The translations under genes and the position numbers were made by a program. From Candidatus Neoflavobacterium equi (GTDB lineage: Bacteria > Bacteroidota > Bacteroidia > Flavobacteriales > Flavobacteriaceae), in the NCBI GenBank assembly GCA_018065745.1, contig JAGHSS010000238.1, forward strand, positions 1 through 5,289: a stretch of 5,289 bases of DNA, read 5' to 3'. The notes beneath the pieces are model-generated. The model did no database searches, had not been told where the DNA came from, and saw only the letters and a list, made by a program, of their open reading frames with translations. Of this stretch, positions 1-5,289 are shown one piece after another; position 1 is the stretch's first letter; the number at the start of each line of letters is the position of its first letter.

Positions 1-46
1 TAACAATATTTTCAAAATATCGCTGTTATCGTTAAAAAGGAATCAG

Positions 47-235
47 ATGAAATTGACCGATTTAGTCCCAGCAAAACTGGCTGGAAATTCAATGGAAAAT
101 AAAATAGCCCTCGTTTCAGCAGGGGCAGCAGCCGGGATTGCCGTGAGTAGGGCGACAAACAACAACCAGAAAACTGGAGCCATTATTGGTGCAGGGTTGT
201 GCTTGCTTGCAGTGGCCCTTTTAAAAAAGAAATAA
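47..235 (+). CDS. Small putative membrane protein, 62 aa, two GxxxG-containing hydrophobic segments
   Basis: I do not recognise the family. The protein has a polar N-terminus (residues 1-18), a small-residue-rich hydrophobic stretch at about 20-34 with a G26-x3-G30 motif, a polar turn (RATNNNQKT, 35-43), and a second hydrophobic stretch at about 44-59 with G44-x3-G48. It ends in three lysines. This looks like a two-helix membrane hairpin with glycine-zipper-like packing, but that is inferred from composition only. The ATG at 47 follows an AAAAAGG run at 34-40, which leaves a 6-nt gap and is an unusually good Shine-Dalgarno-like site for this kind of genome. A strong terminator lies about 40 nt after the stop, so the gene ends its own transcript. 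The terminator, the ribosome site and the sensible hydrophobic pattern argue that it is real. Function unknown. Confidence 0.72.
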   Translation: MKLTDLVPAKLAGNSMENKIALVSAGAAAGIAVSRATNNNQKTGAIIGAGLCLLAVALLKKK

Positions 236-275
236 TTTTTTAGGTTTGGTTAAAGTTATAAAATTTGTTTGTTTG

Positions 276-307
276 AGAACCCACCGCAAGGTGGGTTCTT
301 TTTTTTT
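276..307 (+). terminator. Intrinsic terminator after the 62-aa gene
   Basis: A perfect 10-bp stem (276-285 with 290-299) closes a GCAA tetraloop of the stable GNRA type. An unbroken T run to 307 follows at once. This is a textbook rho-independent terminator on the plus strand, and it separates the small gene from the permease. Confidence 0.93.
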
Positions 308-323
308 GTAGTTTTTGGTTTTA

Positions 324-355
324 TTGTATCTAAATCTTTTAAAAATCTATATTTT
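324..355 (+). promoter_or_regulatory. Candidate Bacteroidota-type promoter for the permease
   Basis: TATATTTT at 348-355 matches seven of the eight positions' pattern of the Bacteroidota -7 element TAnnTTTG (the last base is T instead of G). A TTG at 324-326 lies 21 nt upstream, in the range expected for the -33 element. Transcription would begin near 360, giving a short leader before the GTG at 378. It sits just after a terminator, where the next gene needs a promoter. In AT-rich DNA such matches arise by chance, so this stays a candidate. Confidence 0.38.
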
Positions 356-377
356 AGCATAAATCAAAAAAACAGTA

Positions 378-1810
378 GTGTCACAACAAATTAAAAATTC
401 AGATCAGAAAGAATTAAAGCGCGGTTTGTCAAACAGACACATCCAATTGATCGCTTTGGGAGGTGCCATTGGTACCGGTTTATTTTTAGGAATTGGTCCA
501 GCAGCTGTATTGGCAGGTCCGTCCGTGATATTGGGGTATGCCGTTGCAGGTATTATCGCATTTTTTATCATGAGACAGCTTGGTGAAATGGTGGTTGCAG
601 AGCCGGTTTCAGGTAGCTTTGCCACTTTGCCTATAAATATTGGGGGGCTTTTGCGGGATATGCTTCTGGTTGGAATTATTGGATTTTGTATATTTTAGTG
701 AGCATGTCAGAATTGACCGCTATTGGAATTTATATCAATTTTTGGTGGCCTGAAATACCACTTTGGGCATCCAGTTTGTTCTTCTTTTTGATGATTAACG
801 CCTTGAATTTGGGTTCTGTAAAATTGTTTGGAGAAGCTGAATTTTGGTTCTCTATCATAAAAGTTATAGCCATCATATCTATGATACTTTTTGGCACCTA
901 TTTGTTGGTTTCAGGTACAGGTGGAGACTCTGCAACCGTGTCAAATTTATGGAATAACCAAGGGTTTATGCCCAAGGGATTACTGAATGATACCGGTTCT
1001 GGATTCCAAGGGTTGTTAGCCGCAATGGCGCTCATCATGTTCTCATTTGGTGGTTTGGAGTTGATTGGAATTACAGCAGCAGAAGCTGAAAATCCCGAAA
1101 AAAACATTCCAAAAGCAACCAATCAAGTGATCTATAGAATTTTGATATTTTATGTTGGAGCCTTGGTCATCTTGTTCTCCCTTTCACCTTGGGAAACCAT
1201 TACTGTTGAAACCAGTCCTTTTGTAACGGTTTTCAAAAACATTGAAGGTTTGGAGGTAAATCTGTTTGGATCTGTAGTTTCTTTTTCAAATATCATTGCA
1301 AATGCTTTGAACGTAATTGTATTAACAGCAGCATTATCTGTATACAATTCAAGTGTTTATAGCAATAGTAGAATGTTATATGGTTTGGCTGCTCAAGGAA
1401 ATGCACCTGCTTTTTTAAACAAATTAAGCAAAAATCAAGTTCCTGTGCGCGCCATTATGGTGTCTGCATGTTTTGCCGCAATCTGTATTGTCATTAACAA
1501 GTTGATTCCTGAAGAAGCCTTTTCAATTTTAATGTATTTAGTAGTTTCATCTTTAGTTATTAACTGGATGATGATTTCTATTACCCATTTGAAATTTAAA
1601 AACGCAAAAATTAAAGCGGGAGAAAAAACTTCGTTTCCATCCTTTCTTTACCCCGTTTCAAATTACATCTGTATGGTGTTTTTACTGTGTATTTTGGGCA
1701 TCATGTGGATCACCGGTTTCAAGATCTCAGTTGAATTAATTCCCATCTGGTTGTGCTTGCTTTACATAAGTTATTTGGTGGTGAAGGCAAATAAAAATAA
1801 AAAACAATAA
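378..1810 (+). pseudogene. AroP/PheP-like amino acid permease (AAT family, APC superfamily), frameshifted
   Basis: This is an inner-membrane amino acid/proton symporter of the AAT family, closest by memory to enterobacterial AroP and PheP (aromatic amino acid uptake). Frame 1 (378-698) starts at GTG and carries [16 protein letters not shown] and the substrate-binding GAIGTGLF motif at residues 29-36. It follows the family through [14 protein letters not shown], then turns to nonsense and stops at 698. The family pattern resumes in another frame from 626 ([19 protein letters not shown]) and runs unbroken to the TAA at 1810, including FSFGGLELIG at about 222-231 of the restored protein. Restoring one C (GCCAC to GCCCAC at 621-625) inserts the conserved His and gives 477 aa, normal for the roughly 12-helix family. 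No other lesion is visible. As written the product is truncated at 106 aa; a sequencing or assembly error is a real alternative. AroP and PheP types cannot be separated here, so no symbol is given. Confidence 0.9.
621..625 (+). other. Frameshift site: one C missing in the permease gene
   Basis: The codons read TTT GCC AC. TTT GCC TAT, where family members read S/A-His-Phe-Ala-Tyr. One extra C in the GCC/CAC junction restores both frame and the His. The site lies within a near-direct repeat, CTTTGCC-A-CTTTGCC (618-631), and the lost base would come from a CCC run. Both replication slippage and homopolymer miscalling are therefore plausible. There is no X-XXY-YYZ slippery heptamer, so programmed frameshifting is not supported. 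Confidence 0.88.
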
Positions 1811-1820
1811 GTTGTAATTT

Positions 1821-1920
1821 TTGGGCGTTTCCTTCAAATAAATTTGAAGGTCGGGCTTTGCGTTCCAATCTTTCCTTTGGCAGGGCCAAAGGAAAGGATT
1901 TCCACTGCAATCCCTAACGC
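1821..1920. repeat. Palindrome-rich intergenic element, probable dispersed flavobacterial repeat
   Basis: This roughly 100-bp block begins TTGGGCGTT and ends CAATCCCTAACGC. Its edges contain a short inverted repeat, GCGTT (1825-1829) with AACGC (1916-1920). Inside are two hairpins: a 9-bp perfect stem at 1831-1839/1842-1850, and a 12-bp perfect stem at 1870-1881/1885-1896 with a 3-nt loop. The second stem extends by three pairs past one bulged G. Between the stems is GGTCGGGCTTTGCGTTCC. From memory, conserved edge blocks (GGGCGTT..., GGTCGGGCTTT, CAATCCCTAACGC) around variable palindromes recur between genes in many Flavobacteriaceae genomes. Only one copy is in this window, so its repeat status rests on that recall. 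It contains no gene, and it is visibly less AT-rich than the flanks. Confidence 0.6.
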
Positions 1921-1952
1921 GTGTAATCCAAAAAAAATACAATTTACAATAC

Positions 1953-1982
1953 AAGAGGACAACATGACAATGTTGTCCTCTT
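1953..1982 (+). terminator. Perfect 13-bp hairpin, possible terminator or leader structure
   Basis: Positions 1953-1965 pair perfectly with 1970-1982 across a GACA loop. The stem is followed by CTCTTTATAT, a pyrimidine-rich but broken T tract, so termination would be weaker than at the other hairpins in the window. It is the only terminator candidate between the permease and the gene at 1993. Its 3' edge lies just 10 nt before that ATG, so it may instead shape the leader of the downstream mRNA. The structure is certain; its role is not. Confidence 0.55.
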
Positions 1983-1992
1983 CTCTTTATAT

Positions 1993-2883
1993 ATGAAAAA
2001 ATTCTTACTATTTTTCTTTTTACATTTCTCAGTATTTCTTGCTGGGCAAACCAAATTTCAGGTGGTTGATGTAACCACTTTACAACCCTTGCCCTATGTG
2101 CTGGTGTACAATGAACGTGTGATGCTTCATTCTGACGACGCTGGTTTCTTTGTTTTGCCAAAGGAAGGCCTTGGTGGAGCATTTAATTTTGAAGCATTGG
2201 GATATGAAAAACACCGTCTTTCATCTCTTGAAAATACCAAGACCATCTATTTGCAGGCCTCTGTTCAGTATTTGCCAGAGATGGTTATCAAACCGCGCTA
2301 TAGAACGCTTTTCATCATCCAAGACAAATTTGTTAAGCAGGAAGCTTCCTATTCTTTTGGGGTGGGTTCTGTACATGGAAAAGCGTGGTTAAAAGCAAAG
2401 TATTTCAAATACCTGCCAGAAATACATTCCAAAACAGGTTATATTAAAAGTGTAAAAATTTTGACAAGGAGTGCGTTGCGCGGCGCAACCTTTAATATCA
2501 GGTTTTATGCAGCGACAAAATATGGTGAGATTGGGGATTTGTTGTATGACAAGCCGCTTCTTGGGGTTTCCAAAAAAGGAGTTAAAACAACGGTGATAGA
2601 TACAGATCAATTGGACATATCCTTTCCAGAAACCGGATTGTTTGTCGTGTTTGAATGGTTGCTGTTGGAAAAGAATAAAGTGTATGAGGTGAATGAGAAA
2701 CAGCCAGAGCGCAATTTTTATTACCAACCTTTCTTGATGTCAGCACAAACAGATAAGAGCAGGTATGCATGGAATAAATATCCTGATGCAGATTGGAGTA
2801 GAGACGGTAGTTTAAATTCCTTTAAAATGTCACAAAACGTAGTTTTTCCCATGTATCTCATCTCGCTTGAGCTATCCAATTAA
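1993..2883 (+). CDS. Secreted carboxypeptidase-regulatory-like domain protein, 296 aa
   Basis: The N-terminus has a Sec signal peptide: MKK, a phenylalanine/leucine-rich core (4-16), and a likely signal peptidase I site near A17-G18-Q19. There is no lipobox cysteine, so it is not a lipoprotein. Residues about 21-100 look like a CarboxypepD_reg-like beta-sandwich domain, with SDDAGFF (47-53), a LGY turn (69-71) and a closing LPEMVIKP (94-101). This is the pattern that opens many Bacteroidota surface proteins. Residues about 150-295 form an uncharacterised beta-rich region with FNIRFYAA (167-174), GEIGDLLYDKPL, and FPETGLFVVFEWL (211-223). I recall similar tails in Bacteroidota proteins but know no proven function. 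There is no TonB plug or barrel and no type IX sorting tail, so it is not a truncated TonB receptor as far as I can see. The ATG at 1993 is fixed by the signal peptide. Expected location: periplasm or outer-membrane periphery. Confidence 0.87.
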   Translation: MKKFLLFFFLHFSVFLAGQTKFQVVDVTTLQPLPYVLVYNERVMLHSDDAGFFVLPKEGLGGAFNFEALGYEKHRLSSLENTKTIYLQASVQYLPEMVIKPRYRTLFIIQDKFVKQEASYSFGVGSVHGKAWLKAKYFKYLPEIHSKTGYIKSVKILTRSALRGATFNIRFYAATKYGEIGDLLYDKPLLGVSKKGVKTTVIDTDQLDISFPETGLFVVFEWLLLEKNKVYEVNEKQPERNFYYQPFLMSAQTDKSRYAWNKYPDADWSRDGSLNSFKMSQNVVFPMYLISLELSN

Positions 2884-2960
2884 AACCCGTTTAGGAGATC
2901 ACAATTAGATGAAGAGCGCGTTCATATTAAAATGGCAAATAATATATTAAGATGTACTTC

Positions 2961-2998
2961 AATAAAAAAGGGTGTATTTCATTTGAAATACACCCTTT
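2961..2998 (-). terminator. Terminator of metG, possibly bidirectional
   Basis: A perfect 14-bp stem (2967-2980 with 2985-2998) closes a 4-nt loop. Read on the minus strand it lies just after the metG stop and ends in a T6 run (complement of 2964-2969), a strong intrinsic terminator. Read on the plus strand the tail (ATCAATTTTA) is poorer, but the hairpin lies between two convergent genes and could also stop transcripts from 1993-2883. Confidence 0.9.
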
Positions 2999-3021
2999 AT
3001 CAATTTTATGTAAGATGGTAA

Positions 3022-5082
3022 TTAACCAATAGTTGCTCCGTTTTTAACGCCTGCAGCATCTGGATTTACAAAGACCAATTTTCCTTCTGCATTTTCAGTC
3101 AACAAAAGCATTCCTTCACTTTCAACACCTCTTAATTTTCTTGGTGCTAAATTGATCAAAACGGTTACTTGTTTTCCAATAACTTCTTCTGGAGTAAAGT
3201 GTTCAGCAATACCAGAAACAATTGTTCTAACGTCCAAACCAGTATCTACTTTTAAAACCAGTAGTTTGTTTGCTTTTGGCATTTTTTCTGCCTCAATGAT
3301 GGTTCCAACTCTCAAGTCAATTTTGGCAAAATCTTCAAATTGTGCCGTTTCTTTTTGAGCTTCAACAACCTTTGCTTCTGCAGCGTTAGCTGTTTTTGTA
3401 GCCTCCAAACGATCCACTTGTTTTTGAATTTCCTCATCCTCAATTTTAGCAAACAACAACTGTGCTTCTCCAATTTGATGTCCAGCTGGAATCAAATCTG
3501 AAGTAGTTGAAAGTGTCGCCCAATCAATAGGTGTGTTTAAATTCAAAATATTGCTCAATTTTGTAGCAGTAAATGGCAAGAACGGTTCAGCAAGTGTAGT
3601 CAAAGCAGCTGCAATTTGAAGCGCAACATACATCTGTGTTTTTACGCGTTCTTCATCTGTTTTGATTAATTTCCAAGGCTCTTCATCAGCTAAGTATTTA
3701 TTACCTAGACGTGCCACATTCATCATTTCACCCAAGGCTTCTCTGAATCTGTAACGCTCAATTGAACTTGAGATAACAGCAGGATATGCTTTTAATTCAG
3801 CCAAAACTTGTTGGTCAATTTCAGAAAGCGCATTTGGTGTTGGAATAATTCCATTGTAGTATTTGTTTGTCAATACCACCACACGGTTGATGAAGTTACC
3901 AAAGATGGCAACCAATTCATTGTTATTTCTAGCTTGGAAATCTTTCCAAGTGAAGTCATTGTCTTTTGTTTCAGGAGCGTTTGATGTCAATGCATAACGC
4001 AATACATCTTGCTTTTCTGGGAAGTCTACCAAATATTCATTTAACCAAACCGCCCAGTTTTTAGACGTGGAAAGTTTGTTACCTTCCAAGTTTAAAAATT
4101 CATTAGCAGGTACGTTTTCTGGTAAAATATAACTTCCTTCAGCTTTCAACATGGCAGGGAAAATGATGCAGTGGAAAACAATATTATCCTTACCAATGAA
4201 ATGCACCAATTTGGTGTCTTGGTCTTTCCAATAAGGTTCCCAGTCTTTACCTTCTCTTGCAGCCCATTCTTTTGTTGATGAGATGTATCCAATTGGAGCA
4301 TCAAACCAAACGTATAATTTTTTTCCTTCAGCACCTTCAACAGGAACATCAATTCCCCAGTCCAAATCTCTGGTTACTGCACGCGGTTTTAAACCGTCAT
4401 CCAACCACGATTTTACTTGACCAAAAACATTTGGTTTCCAATCGTTTTTGTGACCTTCCAAGATCCATTCTCTCAAGAATGTATCGTATTGATCCAATGG
4501 TAAGAACCAGTGTTTCGTTGATTTTAAAATTGGGGTAGAACCAGTAATGGTTGATTTTGGATTGATCAAATCTGTAGCGTTCAATGAAGAACCACATTTT
4601 TCACATTGATCTCCATAAGCTTCTTCATTGCTACATTTTGGGCACGTACCTTTTACAAAACGGTCTGCCAAAAATTGGTCTGCTTCAGCATCATATAATT
4701 GATCTGTAACTTCTTCAATGAATTTTCCTTCTTCGTATAGCTTTTTAAAAAATTCTGAAGCAGTATCGTGGTGAATCTTAGCCGATGTTCTTGAATAATT
4801 GTCAAATGAAATCCCAAACTCAGCAAAAGAATCTTTGATAATGGTGTTGTACTTATCAATCACCTCTTGTGGGGTGATGCCTTCCTTCTTAGCTTTCATT
4901 GAAATAGCCACACCATGTTCATCACTTCCACATATAAAAGCAACATCTCTGTGTTGTTGACGTAAAAAACGAGCATAAATATCAGCAGGTACATATACCC
5001 CAGCCAAGTGCCCAATGTGAATAGGACCGTTGGTGTATGGCAAAGCTGCTGTAATGGTGTATCTTTTAGGATTTTGTATCAT
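3022..5082 (-). CDS. metG: Methionyl-tRNA synthetase with C-terminal tRNA-binding domain
   Basis: This cytoplasmic class I aminoacyl-tRNA synthetase charges tRNA-Met with methionine using ATP. In the 686-aa protein, the Rossmann catalytic domain carries the HIGH signature at 22-25 ([11 protein letters not shown]) and the second signature as KLSTS at 336-340, a normal MetG variant of KMSKS. Between them a zinc knuckle has four cysteines (147, 150, 160, 163, CPKC and CEKC), and [10 protein letters not shown] is also present. An anticodon-binding helical region follows. After a charged linker (about 547-580) comes an EMAPII/Trbp111-type tRNA-binding fold (about 582-686, [11 protein letters not shown] through NLAPRKLRG and SEGMLLL), the module that dimerises E. 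coli MetG. Length is close to E. coli MetG (677 aa). The ATG at 5082 gives [20 protein letters not shown], a normal family N-terminus. A GTG at 5136 would add 18 atypical residues and lies upstream of the candidate promoter, so I reject it. The gene appears intact. Confidence 0.97.
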   Translation of the reverse strand: MIQNPKRYTITAALPYTNGPIHIGHLAGVYVPADIYARFLRQQHRDVAFICGSDEHGVAISMKAKKEGITPQEVIDKYNTIIKDSFAEFGISFDNYSRTSAKIHHDTASEFFKKLYEEGKFIEEVTDQLYDAEADQFLADRFVKGTCPKCSNEEAYGDQCEKCGSSLNATDLINPKSTITGSTPILKSTKHWFLPLDQYDTFLREWILEGHKNDWKPNVFGQVKSWLDDGLKPRAVTRDLDWGIDVPVEGAEGKKLYVWFDAPIGYISSTKEWAAREGKDWEPYWKDQDTKLVHFIGKDNIVFHCIIFPAMLKAEGSYILPENVPANEFLNLEGNKLSTSKNWAVWLNEYLVDFPEKQDVLRYALTSNAPETKDNDFTWKDFQARNNNELVAIFGNFINRVVVLTNKYYNGIIPTPNALSEIDQQVLAELKAYPAVISSSIERYRFREALGEMMNVARLGNKYLADEEPWKLIKTDEERVKTQMYVALQIAAALTTLAEPFLPFTATKLSNILNLNTPIDWATLSTTSDLIPAGHQIGEAQLLFAKIEDEEIQKQVDRLEATKTANAAEAKVVEAQKETAQFEDFAKIDLRVGTIIEAEKMPKANKLLVLKVDTGLDVRTIVSGIAEHFTPEEVIGKQVTVLINLAPRKLRGVESEGMLLLTENAEGKLVFVNPDAAGVKNGATIG

Positions 5083-5106
5083 TTTATAGTATTCATTTAT
5101 AACATG

Positions 5107-5136
5107 CAAAAATACATAAGAAATTTTTATTTTCAC
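5107..5136 (-). promoter_or_regulatory. metG: Candidate Bacteroidota-type promoter of metG
   Basis: The minus strand reads TATTTTTG across 5114-5107, a full match to the -7 element TAnnTTTG. A GTG at 5136-5134, 19 nt upstream, is a one-mismatch version of the -33 TTG. Transcription would start near 5102, leaving about a 20-nt leader before the ATG at 5082. The site lies between the upstream gene's terminator and metG, where a promoter is expected. Confidence 0.5.
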
Positions 5137-5178
5137 CCTATTACATACATTTATAATTTTTTATGGTACAATGTGTAC

Positions 5179-5211
5179 AAAAAAAAAGCACGAACATTTG
5201 TTCGTGCTTTT
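5179..5211 (-). terminator. Terminator of the partial minus-strand gene upstream of metG
   Basis: A perfect 12-bp stem (5184-5195 with 5200-5211) surrounds a 4-nt loop. On the minus strand it is followed by a T9 run (complement of 5179-5187, partly inside the stem), a strong intrinsic terminator. It lies 21 nt past the stop codon at 5233 and insulates metG from its upstream neighbour. Confidence 0.9.
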
Positions 5212-5232
5212 ATATGGTTGTATTTTAACTTG

Positions 5233-5289
5233 TTATGGCAATGGTTGTCCCACTTGAATATCACAACGGTGTCCCGTTTGACCGTGTGC
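5233..5289 (-). CDS. C-terminal end of a protein with an HGQxGHRCDI tail, partial
   Basis: Only the last 18 codons and the TAA (5235-5233) lie in the window; the gene continues past the right edge. The visible residues are AHGQTGHRCDIQVGQPLP. From memory this closely matches a conserved C-terminal segment, roughly NPxHGQPGHRCDIxVGAPL, of proteins of unknown function in Flavobacteriaceae and relatives. The clustered His and Cys residues suggest metal or thiol chemistry, but that is inference. The terminator 21 nt after the stop supports this frame. No function is assigned; the body of the protein is needed to identify it. Confidence 0.72.
   Translation of the reverse strand, partial: AHGQTGHRCDIQVGQPLP

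Noticed and set aside
616..640. Programmed -1 ribosomal frameshifting in the permease
   Set aside because: A -1 shift would restore the right residue, but there is no slippery heptamer or clear downstream stimulatory stem, and I know of no AAT-family permease using this mechanism.
1736..2182. 148-codon open frame on the minus strand across the repeat and the 1993 gene
   Set aside because: It runs antisense to the permease end, the palindromic element and the signal-peptide gene. Its translation is low-complexity in the repeat and shows no domain. The opposite strand explains all of it better.
2389..2727. 112-codon minus-strand open frame inside the secreted-protein gene
   Set aside because: It lies wholly antisense to a well-supported gene, has a Cys/Phe/Ile-rich composition typical of shadow frames, and has no recognisable motif.
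2909..2950. 13-codon mini-frame MKSAFILKWQIIY preceded by an AGGAG-like sequence at about 2893
   Set aside because: It is too short to support as a gene, with no conservation visible from one sequence. It sits in the spacer between convergent genes.
5020..5137. T-box or SAM riboswitch in the metG leader
   Set aside because: The space between the candidate transcript start and the ATG is about 20 nt, too short for either, and no T-box sequence or specifier stem is seen.
5166..5178. Short dyad GTACA-ATG-TGTAC upstream of metG as a possible operator
   Set aside because: A 5-bp dyad in AT-rich DNA is weak evidence, it lies more than 50 nt upstream of the candidate -7 element, and it matches no operator I know.

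Overview
The window reads as an ordinary chromosomal stretch from a Bacteroidota member, most likely a Flavobacteriaceae species. The evidence is AT-rich DNA, mostly weak or absent Shine-Dalgarno sequences, two matches or near-matches to the Bacteroidota -7 promoter element TAnnTTTG, a secreted protein with a carboxypeptidase-regulatory-like domain, and a C-terminal HGQxGHRCDI tail that I recall from flavobacterial proteins. The genus cannot be told from this sequence.

Layout. Positions 1-307 hold a small two-helix, GxxxG-containing protein of 62 aa and a strong intrinsic terminator. Positions 378-1810 hold an AroP/PheP-like amino acid permease broken by one missing base at about 621-625; the rest of the gene is intact. 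Positions 1811-1992 are non-coding but highly structured. They hold a roughly 100-bp palindrome-rich element (1821-1920) resembling an intergenic repeat of flavobacteria, then a perfect 13-bp hairpin that ends 10 nt before the next start codon. Positions 1993-2883 encode a secreted 296-aa protein with an N-terminal CarboxypepD_reg-like domain and an uncharacterised beta-rich C-terminal part.

From 2961 onward the genes are on the minus strand. metG (methionyl-tRNA synthetase, 686 aa from the start preferred here) converges on the secreted-protein gene and shares a terminator hairpin with it. Upstream of metG is a second minus-strand terminator (5179-5211). It closes a gene of which only the last 18 codons fall in the window (5233-5289).

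The genes do not form an evident pathway or operon; each has its own terminator or hairpin boundary. I found no CRISPR array, tRNA, rRNA, transposase, toxin-antitoxin pair or defence system. The points worth a second look are the permease frameshift, the structured repeat, the hairpin next to the 1993 start codon, the corrected metG start, and the partial C-terminal tail gene.
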